DNA from: Chrysochromulina tobinii
Taxonomy: Eukaryota > Haptophyta > Prymnesiales > Chrysochromulinaceae
Assembly: GCA_001275005.1 (NCBI GenBank)
Contig: JWZX01003166.1
Location: forward strand, 1-22,556
DNA length: 22,556 nucleotides
Direction of reading: 5' to 3'
The stretch's first letter is position 1; every line of letters begins with the position of its first letter. Below are positions 8,823-15,731 of this stretch, in pieces. The translations under genes were made by a program, and so were the position numbers. The notes beneath the pieces are model-generated. The model had not been told where the DNA came from. It saw only the letters and a list, made by a program, of their open reading frames with translations, and searched no databases.

Positions 8823-9194
8823 AAAGTACACCACCAGCACAAAGCTTGAGCGTACAGATCGCGAGAAGAGCACCACAGCGCGTGTCAAATCGAAACTCCC
8901 ACAATTGATCCTCACAACGGTCGAGATTTTCACAATAATAATTCACAACTGCGCCCCAATGCATGCGCGTGGCGCGCGATTGATGCTGCGAATGTCCAGA
9001 GCAAAGCAATTCATCCGCCGAATGGCTGCACGTCCCTCCCCCCGCCCTCACCATGGCTCTCACCCGCCCTCCACACCGATACTAACTGATACTCCCCTGC
9101 ACATACCCTGCACACCCAAGCCCAAACATTCGAAACCCTTTATTCGAAACCTATATCCTTCGGAGGCTATCGTATCGACACCCTTTCCCGTTTT
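8823..9194. other. Intergenic: 5' flank of the 5052-8822 gene and 3' flank of the 9195-10214 gene
   Basis: No convincing gene. Both flanking genes are on the minus strand. It holds the likely promoter and leader of the left gene and the 3' UTR of the right one, including an AATAAA (minus strand) at 9139-9144. A 9-nt element (attcgaaac) occurs at 9128-9136 and again at 9142-9150. The DNA is noticeably richer in A/T than the coding DNA around it. Confidence 0.6.
9139..9144 (-). terminator. Candidate poly(A) signal AATAAA
   Basis: AATAAA on the minus strand about 50 nt beyond the stop codon of the 9195-10214 gene, a normal distance for a polyadenylation signal. I did not find the same hexamer in the flanks I checked beside other genes, so its use in this organism is unproven. 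Confidence 0.35.
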
Positions 9195-10214
9195 TCATGC
9201 TGGCCACTGCTGGGCGGCGACGATCAGCTTGATGATGGCCATGGCGTCGTTGGTGCGGCCCTCGCGCTGCAGCACGGATGCCACCTGCATCGCTTCGGCG
9301 ATCGCCACGGAGAGACCATGGGTGGAGTTTGGCACGAGATGAGGAGGTATTGGTATCGGCGCGATGTTTGGAATGTGCTTGTAGACCCCGTGGAGTTCGG
9401 AGTTGGTCACATCCCTCCAACTTGGCGACTCTTCGTCGTCCAACTGCAACATGAGCCTATCCGCGCGCATGGCGGCCGTCTCAGCCCGGATCTCCTTGGC
9501 CAGGTTGAGCTTTGCAGCCGCCGTGTACGGACGGTCAGTGCGTGCTGGTGTCGAGAAGGCCGCTCTCGTGCGTGTGGAATTTGGCGGAGATGGCGTTCTA
9601 TCCGCGCGCAGTCTGTCGGCGGTCGTGGCGGCGGCTCTCATGTCGTTCATTCTCATCTCAGTGGAAGCCGCTTGGGCAGTTGCGCTCGTGGCTACGGCAG
9701 TAGCAGCCGCCGCGTGATGCCCTGCGCGTCTGGCCTCGTCCACTTGTGATTGGCGTCTGGATTCTGCGCGCTCCCTTGCTTCGGCACCCTTCGCGGCAGT
9801 ATGCTCCAAGTAGGCGGCAGTAAAGAGCTCGCGCTCGCGGTTCTTGGTCTCAGCCTGCATGCGCTTCAACGTGAGCTCCAAGGCCCCAATGTTCTGCTGC
9901 ATGGAAGGTCGCTGATTGTCCGGCACCCGGGCATGCGCACTTCCAGCAGAGACCGGTCTCATTGGAGGCGTGGGTGGCGCTCTGAAGGCCTTCATACCCG
10001 CCACATGTGCCTGCTCACGGTTTGGCCGCGTCATACAGTGCCGGCAGTGGGTCAACTTTCTCTTCCACAGGCCGCACTCGATGCACCTCTCCTTGTCGTG
10101 TACACTGTTTTCCATCCGCAGTGTATTCCCGTGGATGTCCCCGTACTGCCGTGATAACGTGCCCATGCTCAGTGCGCTGTAAAGCTTCGCGCCATTAGGT
10201 GATCTGCAATACAT
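9195..10214 (-). CDS. Unnamed protein with CxxC-x9-CxxC motif and Ala/Arg-rich coiled coil
   Basis: A 339-residue frame with an ATG at 10214; a second in-frame ATG lies at codon 17. No family recognised. Residues 44-60 hold CIECGLWKRKLTHCRHC, a C-x2-C-x9-C-x2-C arrangement that could bind one zinc. Next come a Pro-rich segment with RPVSAGS, a long charged helix (about 105-215, rich in Ala, Arg and Glu, likely coiled coil), a Ser/Thr/Arg-rich stretch (RTPSPPNSTRTRAAFSTPAR, RPYTAAAK), and a C-terminal helical end (LSVAIAEAMQVASVLQREGR...DAMAIIKLIVAAQQ) resembling a small TPR- or MIT-like hairpin. The RPxSA/RPxTA patterns are seen in many axonemal proteins, but that is only suggestive. Composition is less GC-rich than neighbours. 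A candidate AATAAA lies just downstream. Confidence 0.65.
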   Translation of the reverse strand: MYCRSPNGAKLYSALSMGTLSRQYGDIHGNTLRMENSVHDKERCIECGLWKRKLTHCRHCMTRPNREQAHVAGMKAFRAPPTPPMRPVSAGSAHARVPDNQRPSMQQNIGALELTLKRMQAETKNRERELFTAAYLEHTAAKGAEARERAESRRQSQVDEARRAGHHAAAATAVATSATAQAASTEMRMNDMRAAATTADRLRADRTPSPPNSTRTRAAFSTPARTDRPYTAAAKLNLAKEIRAETAAMRADRLMLQLDDEESPSWRDVTNSELHGVYKHIPNIAPIPIPPHLVPNSTHGLSVAIAEAMQVASVLQREGRTNDAMAIIKLIVAAQQWPA

Positions 10215-10989
10215 TTATCTTGGTGCAAGGCACCTGCCAATCTCCCGGTCGTTATGGACTCTTATGGACTCCAGGGTGGCCCTGCGTTTTCAAGCCTCCC
10301 AAAAAGCTCTCGACCCAACGTTTTTTCAAGGACGAGAATTTTTTTGAAACGTTTCAAGCGCGTACGGCACATTGCATGCATCCAGGTCTTTTAGCTGTTC
10401 AGCCTCATCGCTCCATGGCGACACTTTCTGTTGAGGGCGAGTCCGGGTTGGTCCGCGGCGAGGCCAGCGTGCCCGAGAGGCTCGCGGCCAGCGCCGGCAT
10501 GGGCCATGGCCACGGGCTGAGGGACGAGTCAGATTCATAAGGCTTGTTCCATAATTACCACTCGTCTCCGAAGTCTGATCTAGCTTCTAGGCGTCTCCGC
10601 GTGCTTTGGGGGGCGGGGCGGGTGCAATTTGCGGTGCGTACTGTCCGGTCGTGTAGTCTCAAGTCTGTACTTTCTATTCTGAAGTCTCAACAAGTCTGTA
10701 TGAGAATCGACCCGGAGTCCACCGCGCACCGGACGAGACGCGAGAGTCTGTCAGAGTGCAGAGTCGCCTGAACAGATCTCAGATGAGATATCATCAGTGT
10801 AAGTGCACAGTCTGCCACGTGTCTGCTGTGACTGCCGGAACTTTTGTAGTGCTGAGACAAACCCGTGCCCTGCGAAGCTCGACTGCGAAGCGAGGTTCCG
10901 AACCGTAGTCCCGAACGTACCGTGGGCGAGCGCTAACGTTGCTCCGAGCGGCCTTTTGCCAGTTACAGCTTGAGCTTCGTCAGGCGCCC
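10215..10989. other. Gene-poor stretch between two minus-strand genes
   Basis: No gene I would support in 775 bases. It should contain the promoter of the 9195-10214 gene (right of 10214) and the 3' UTR of the gene at 10990. Visible structure: a direct repeat of ttatggactc near 10252-10272; a 14-nt perfect palindrome ttgaaacgtttcaa at 10344-10357; and a cluster of agtctg/agtct elements between about 10567 and 10770. A plus-strand open frame over 10199-10540 starts at GTG and has no recognisable content. Confidence 0.55.
10344..10357. repeat. 14-nt perfect palindrome ttgaaacgtttcaa
   Basis: Self-complementary over 14 bases in a T-rich patch about 130 nt upstream of the 9195-10214 start codon. 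It could be a dimeric factor site. Position and symmetry are the only evidence. Confidence 0.4.
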
Positions 10990-11212
10990 TCACTCTGCAA
11001 GAGGCTCGAGCCGCTCGATTGCGAGACTTTCCTCAAGGGCGTCGAGCTCGAGCGGAGAACACGCCGCTAGGAAGCGCACCCTCTCCTCACGCTGCTCGTT
11101 TTTGAGTGCGCGCTCACGCTCGCGCTTCGCTCGCAGCAACGCCTGCATCTCTGCCGATGGCGGCCCCCTGCCTTGCTTCTTAGCCTTCTTGTTCGCCTTC
11201 GGACCAGCGGCA

Positions 11213-11253
<41 letters not shown>

Positions 11254-12624
11254 CACGGAGGCAGGCACGCCATCGCTCGATCCCGCCGTAGCCGCTGCTG
11301 CTGCTGCGGACTGCTCCTTGGCCTCAACGGCCGCGGCCTCCTCGGCGGCCTGCGCGTCGGCCGCGGTCCGATGCTTCGCTTGAGCTTCAAGGAGCTCTTG
11401 TACCCTCGCAAGCAACGCTTCACGCGCCGCGGGCTCGAGTGCGGGCATCGTGCTCACGTCGAAGCTAGCGGCGACGGAGAGGTGGTCCGAGGGGAAGCCG
11501 CGGCACGGGAGGCCGGATTCGGATGCCTCTGGCGCGGCCTCAAGTGTGCTCCAGTGCTGCGACAGCGTCAGGGCGCGTGGCGAGTACAGGATGTGGTCGA
11601 GCTTCCAGAGCTCGCAGGGGCCGACCATGGCGCCGTGCGCGTACGCGGCGCGTGTCGCACCCGTCGGGACGCGCTCCAAGCGCACGCGCTGGGCGCGTGG
11701 CACGCGCTGCGCTGCATCATAGAGCTGCTGCCACGCCTGCATCTGCTCCGCTGTTGGCATCGGTGAGCCGCCGCCGCCGCCCTCAGCAGGGCTGGCAGCC
11801 TCAGCATCGTCGCCACGGGTGTCGCTGTCGTCCTCAGCTGCTCCGTCGTCGGTCGACAGGCGGAGCGCGCTCGCGCACTCGCGCTGCAACTCGGCCTGCG
11901 TGGGCGCCGCGACTGTGCCGTCGTGGGCGCCACCGACGAGCGCGGCCACACACGAGCCGCGTGCGAGCTCTGAATTCATGTCGCCCGCAATCAGCACGGC
12001 GCGCGTGCCGAAGGTGTCGACCGCCATCTCGACGCACTTGCTCAGCTGCTTGACGCGTGTCGTCTCCTTGGTCGCATCCAAATGCACCGAGAAGACGGCC
12101 AGCGGCCCGAGAGGCTCCAGCGCCGTCGCCGGCCGGCCGCGCAAACACATGCACACGCGCGTCGTCGCGTCCGCGCGCGGTTTCTTCGCGTCGACGTCCA
12201 TCAGCCGATCAGTGCGATAGAGTAGCGCATTCCCAATAGCCGTGCAGGATCGCAGCACGCGCGCATTGCGAGCCGCCATCTGCGCCATCTGCTCCTGCGC
12301 CGGAATGACGTACTCGTAGCCGCTGAGGCGCAGCCAGCCGGGCAGCTCATGGACGCCGTCTGCGCGCCGCTCGAACTGAACCTCTTGCAGACACACTATG
12401 TCGGCCTCCGCGGCCACGAGCTCGGCCAGCAGAGCTGGGCGCCGAGACTCCCAGGCGAGCACCTCATCAAACGGCTCCGCCCAGGGAAACGCTGCAAATG
12501 CTTGCACGGTTCCAGTGCGCTCGTCGACGGGACGCACGTATAACGGCGCCAGGAGATTGTAGCTGATGATGCTTAGCTGCGACGGAGAACGGCGCAGGAG
12601 CGAGCCGCGTGGAAGGGAGGCCAT
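10990..12624 (-). CDS. Endonuclease/exonuclease/phosphatase-family hydrolase, CCR4/nocturnin-like
   Basis: Mg2+-dependent phosphodiesterase or phosphatase of the EEP superfamily; CCR4, nocturnin and Angel relatives remove poly(A) or act on nucleotide phosphates. The 544-residue product has the full catalytic set: Asn23 (SYNLLAP), Glu81 (CLQE), His181 (SVHLDA), Asp215 and Asn217 (AGDMNS), Asp343-His344 (KLDHILYS) and Asp380-His381 (SDHLSV). A hydrophilic insert (about 255-300) separates the halves. After the domain (about 395 on) comes an Ala-rich region, a basic segment (KANKKAKKQGRG) and a charged helical tail. The start is ATG 12624; upstream in-frame codons begin only with GTG. The N-terminus (MASLPRGSLLRRSPSQ) is basic and could be a weak targeting signal. 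The exact substrate cannot be told. It is divergent from the TMEM65 gene, with 113 bp between start codons. Confidence 0.82.
11212..11253 (-). repeat. GCC/GGC triplet run coding for poly-Ala
   Basis: An almost pure 42-nt triplet run, coding for about 14 alanines on the minus strand between the EEP domain and the basic tail of the hydrolase gene. Confidence 0.85.
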
Positions 12625-12737
12625 CTTGCTGACGCGTCGACATATCTCCGCCCCCAGCGTCACGCTAAACTTTTGCCTGTGAATGTTAACGTGTTGTCAA
12701 CGGTCTAACCTTGGAAGAGCCGCTCCTTCCCCACAGC
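12625..12737. promoter_or_regulatory. Short head-to-head (bidirectional) promoter region
   Basis: Only 113 bp lie between the start codons of the divergent EEP-hydrolase and TMEM65 genes, so both transcription starts and their control sites must lie here or inside the leaders. Visible elements include gttaac and gttgtcaac (12685-12701 area). No TATA box is obvious. Confidence 0.5.
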
Positions 12738-13544
12738 ATGAACTCACAATCTTCACACCCTTCCAACGTCCTTCTTCTCTTGTGTCGGTCCTCCAACTGG
12801 TCCTCTCCCCCTGGGCCCTGCATGTTCCCCCGACTGGTTCGATCGGCGCTCCGGCCAACCCTGAAGCGCGGCCTCTTGCGCGAGCTCTTTACCGCGCCGC
12901 CACCGCCGACGGCGACGGCGCTCGCCAAGGCGCTGGCGTCTGCCGATGCTGACACTCTCAACACGGTCCTGGAGTCGCTGCCGCCGGACGCCAAGAAGCG
13001 GGCTGGATTGCAATGGGCGATGGCCGAGCTGGAGGGTGAATTCACCAAGGCGGATAAGAATGCCGATGGCAAGCTCTCGTACAAGGAGTTTCGCGCGTGG
13101 GCCGAGGAGGTGATCTCAACAGGTAAGCCAACCGAGCCCGAGACGCCACCCACTGCTGCTCAACTACGCGCCACATTCTACATCAATGCCGTGCCATTCA
13201 TGGCTGTCGGGCTCACCGACAACAGTCTGATGATCCTGTCCGGGGATATCATTGACCACAGCATCGGCTTGCTGCTCGGACTCTCGACGCTTGGCGCTGC
13301 TGCCCTTGGCAACGGAGTCGCCAGTGCACTCGGTATGGTTTCCCATGGCGCAATCGAGCGGTCGGCGTCGGCAATTGGCCTGCCCGATCCACGACTCACG
13401 CTGTACCAACGTGAGCTGCAGGTCACCAAGAATGTGCGCATGGCCGCTGGGATTGTTGGTGTGCTCCTTGGCTGCATCTTCGGGATGTTCCCACTGCTTT
13501 TTCTCAACGCCCCGTCGTCGCATGACCCGAAGCACGAGCGGTAG
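12738..13544 (+). CDS. TMEM65: TMEM65-family mitochondrial membrane protein with an EF-hand
   Basis: TMEM65 is a mitochondrial inner-membrane protein; in mammals it has been linked to Na+/Ca2+ exchange by NCLX. From ATG 12738 the product has 268 residues. The family core is clear: VGLTDNSLMILSGDIIDHSI (157-176), LLLGLSTLGAAALGNGVAS (178-196) and the last membrane segment GVLLGCIFGMFPLLFL (241-256), with three hydrophobic segments in all. Ahead of it is a canonical EF-hand loop, D106-KNADGKLSYK-E117, with Asp, Asn, Asp and Glu at positions 1, 3, 5 and 12. The start is debatable: ATG 12738 has A at -3, while in-frame ATG 12822 gives MFPRLVRSALRPTLKRGLLR, a typical Arg-rich mitochondrial presequence but with a poor context. 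An EF-hand on the matrix or intermembrane side would let the protein sense Ca2+ itself (inference). Confidence 0.9.
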   Translation: MNSQSSHPSNVLLLLCRSSNWSSPPGPCMFPRLVRSALRPTLKRGLLRELFTAPPPPTATALAKALASADADTLNTVLESLPPDAKKRAGLQWAMAELEGEFTKADKNADGKLSYKEFRAWAEEVISTGKPTEPETPPTAAQLRATFYINAVPFMAVGLTDNSLMILSGDIIDHSIGLLLGLSTLGAAALGNGVASALGMVSHGAIERSASAIGLPDPRLTLYQRELQVTKNVRMAAGIVGVLLGCIFGMFPLLFLNAPSSHDPKHER

Positions 13545-13624
13545 GTGCAGACCAAGAACTCAAAGTCGCAGGAGGTGCATGGGTTGAGCACTTTCGGCAA
13601 TTTCCCCCCAATTTAGTAACGGTC

Positions 13625-15103
13625 ATGCGGAATTCAGTGCACGTCACAGTTCACGTCACCGACCGCACACACATGAAGCGCTCCAACGACGACAACACGC
13701 CAACACCGGCGGCCAGCCGTCCTCGGACCGGAGGCGCTTGGGATGGTCCTCACGAGCTTTGGCACACGGCCTCCAAGGTTCTCGCTTCAGTGCTCCGAAA
13801 TGGGTCGCTCAAGTCCATTCTCGCCCCGATGCCAAGCGAGCGCGCCAAGCCAGTGAATGCGCTCGTGACAGAAACGCTCAAACGACGCGAGCTCCTTGAG
13901 CGTGTCGTTCAGGAGTCTGGGCCGTGGTCTTCGACAAGTGGCCACGAGCTGCGTCTGCTCCTCGCTCACGAGATGCTCTTTGGCCACGGCCTACGCCAGT
14001 CGGCCCTCCTGCGACCGACCGACGACGACACGCTCGCAGAGACGCTGTCACGCATGCGCAGCTGGGAGGCGACGCTGCTCAAATCGGCCAAGGCGCACGC
14101 ACGCGAAGCGGGTGTCACCGACGATGCCGACGGCAACGGCGGATTGGCAGAGCAGCAGCAGCAGCAGCAGCAGCAATCCCAGGCGGCTCGGCTGCCTCGG
14201 TACGTGCGCGTGAACACGCTCAAGATGACGCTGGACGCGGCGGTAGCCGTGCTTTGCGCCGAGGGCTGGACGCACGTGCCGGTGCCAACGGAAGGCATCC
14301 CGAGTGCTCCGCCCGAACCGCCCCTGTTTTGGGTCGACCCGCACGTGCCGAGCTTGCTGGTCATGCCACCCGAGACGGAGCTGCACGAGCACGCCCTCGT
14401 GCAGAGCAGCGCGCTCATCTTGCAGGACAAGGCCTCGTGCCTCGCGCCAGCTGCGCTCGCCCCTCGCCCGGGTGAGCTCATCCTCGACTGCTGTGCCGCG
14501 CCAGGCAACAAGACCACACAGCTCGCAGCGCTCTCGGCGCCCAATGGCCTCGTGATCGCTTGTGAGCGTGATGCGAGGCGCGCTGGCGTGCTTCGCGCGC
14601 GCGCGGCGCAGGCGGCCGGGAGCGCGATCCGCGTGATGCAGATCGACTTCCTGTCGATTGATGTCAAAGAGTCGCCCTATTGCGACGTGACCGCAGTGCA
14701 GCTCGATCCCACGTGCTCTGGCTCTGGCATGGTCGAGCGCGCTGGCTTCCAACTCGCGCCCGAGGGTGGCGCGGCTGCCGTGGACGGCGGGCAGGCCGAG
14801 CGCCTGGCTGCTCTTGGCGCGATGCAGCTCGAGCTTGTGCTGCATGCGCTCTCCTTCCCCAAGGCGCGTGTCGTTGTCTACTCGACGTGCTCCGTCCACC
14901 CCGTCGAAGACGAACTTGTGGTGCGGGCTGCTCTGCGCGCGCCGGCGGTGCGCCGTGCGGGCTGGCGGCTCGCGCCCGCGCTTCCACAGTGGCCATGCCG
15001 AGGGCTGCCGCTGCTGCCTGATGCACACATGCTCGTCCGGGCGGGCCCCGAAGTTTGTACGAATGGCTTCTTTGTGGCACGCTTTGAGAGGGCGTCGGTC
15101 TGA
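13625..15103 (+). CDS. NSUN5: NSUN5/Rcm1-type 25S/28S rRNA cytosine-C5 methyltransferase
   Basis: Makes m5C in the large-subunit rRNA (yeast Rcm1 at C2278, human NSUN5 at the equivalent site), acting in the nucleolus. The 492-residue product is of normal length. Visible: a helical N-terminal region (LRLLLAHEMLFGHGL, 109-123, family-specific); PRYVRVNTLK (191-200); LQDKASCL (266-273); SAM motif I DCCAAPGNKTTQLA (288-301); motif IV DPTCSGSGM with catalytic Cys364; and motif VI YSTCSVHPVEDE with Cys422. Both cysteines of the RNA-m5C mechanism are present, so it should be active. An eight-Gln tract (177-184) interrupts the region before the fold. ATG 13625 is used; ATG 13673 (MKRSNDDN) is a possible alternative. 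Intronless. Confidence 0.92.
   Translation: MRNSVHVTVHVTDRTHMKRSNDDNTPTPAASRPRTGGAWDGPHELWHTASKVLASVLRNGSLKSILAPMPSERAKPVNALVTETLKRRELLERVVQESGPWSSTSGHELRLLLAHEMLFGHGLRQSALLRPTDDDTLAETLSRMRSWEATLLKSAKAHAREAGVTDDADGNGGLAEQQQQQQQQSQAARLPRYVRVNTLKMTLDAAVAVLCAEGWTHVPVPTEGIPSAPPEPPLFWVDPHVPSLLVMPPETELHEHALVQSSALILQDKASCLAPAALAPRPGELILDCCAAPGNKTTQLAALSAPNGLVIACERDARRAGVLRARAAQAAGSAIRVMQIDFLSIDVKESPYCDVTAVQLDPTCSGSGMVERAGFQLAPEGGAAAVDGGQAERLAALGAMQLELVLHALSFPKARVVVYSTCSVHPVEDELVVRAALRAPAVRRAGWRLAPALPQWPCRGLPLLPDAHMLVRAGPEVCTNGFFVARFERASV
14153..14176 (+). repeat. CAG repeat coding for poly-Gln
   Basis: Seven CAG codons plus one CAA, in frame, in the NSUN5 gene. A short trinucleotide microsatellite. 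Confidence 0.9.
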
Positions 15104-15731
15104 CCGAGAGAAGAGTCGTCGCGCGCCTCCTAGTCCTACCCGAAGCCCAAGCCGAACCACAAACTGATGGAACACGCGCGGCAAACGCGCGGCATGGCCC
15201 CCGACCGTCCCCTCCCCGGGCGTCGACGACGGGTGTCGATTTGCAGCTGTAATTCTAAAATTCAAGATCGAAGATGGATGCGAAAATCCTTATTTACAAA
15301 CGGAAACGGCAAACGCGGTCCGTCCCGCGACCGTGCGGCGGGTTCGAAGTTCCCCGGGCTTCGTCCACGCACACCACTCCACACCCCGACGCGAAACTGC
15401 AGATCGGTGAGTCATCCCGTCCGATCGCATGTCGTGTGTAGGGTCTCATATATTGAACGCAACCGATCGCACAAGGGCAAGCCGCACCAACGCAAATGCG
15501 AACAACGTAAATGGCACGCGCATCGCCATGTCAAATCGCATTCGACTCGGTCCACGATCCACGTGCGCCCGCCAAGCGCCAGCCGCCACGGGCCAGCACT
15601 TAGCCAGCACAGCACCCTCGTGCATGCTGTTGTCTTGAAATGACTTGACTTGTATGACGTGCTGTTTCATCATCGATTCGTCTTCACAGCTCTCGCGTGC
15701 GTGCTGTTTCATCATCGATTCGTCTTCTTCT
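15104..15731. other. Convergent intergenic region between NSUN5 and the SHIPPO-motif gene
   Basis: Both neighbours end here, so it holds two 3' UTRs. No plus-strand gene is convincing. On the minus strand a frame out of phase with the SHIPPO gene stays open across 15446-15770 and includes the tandem DESMMKQH peptides made by the direct repeat at 15658-15727, so part of this stretch could be coding if that gene is longer than it reads. A TGTAA occurs at 15249-15253, downstream of NSUN5; I could not show it is a poly(A) signal. Confidence 0.5.
15658..15727. repeat. Direct repeat: two identical 28-nt copies, 42-nt period
   Basis: Copies at 15658-15685 and 15700-15727 are identical over 28 nt and start 42 nt apart, separated by 14 nt of unlike sequence. 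The period is a multiple of three and one minus-strand frame reads it as DESMMKQH twice. It lies just past the stop of the gene at 15732-17780. Confidence 0.95.

Noticed and set aside
10199-10540. Plus-strand open frame of 113 codons in the gene-poor stretch
   Set aside because: Starts at GTG, overlaps the start of the minus-strand gene at 9195-10214, has no recognisable motif, and its first part covers T-rich, promoter-like DNA.
15330-15360. GGTTCGAAGTTCC stretch resembling a tRNA T-arm
   Set aside because: The flanking bases do not pair as a five-base T-stem and no acceptor, D or anticodon arm fits upstream.
15167-15643. Plus-strand open frame of 158 codons downstream of NSUN5
   Set aside because: Basic, low-complexity composition with no domain, lying in a convergent 3' region.
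15658-15727. Direct repeat as a CRISPR array
   Set aside because: Only two copies, with a 14-nt spacer, in eukaryotic DNA with no cas genes.
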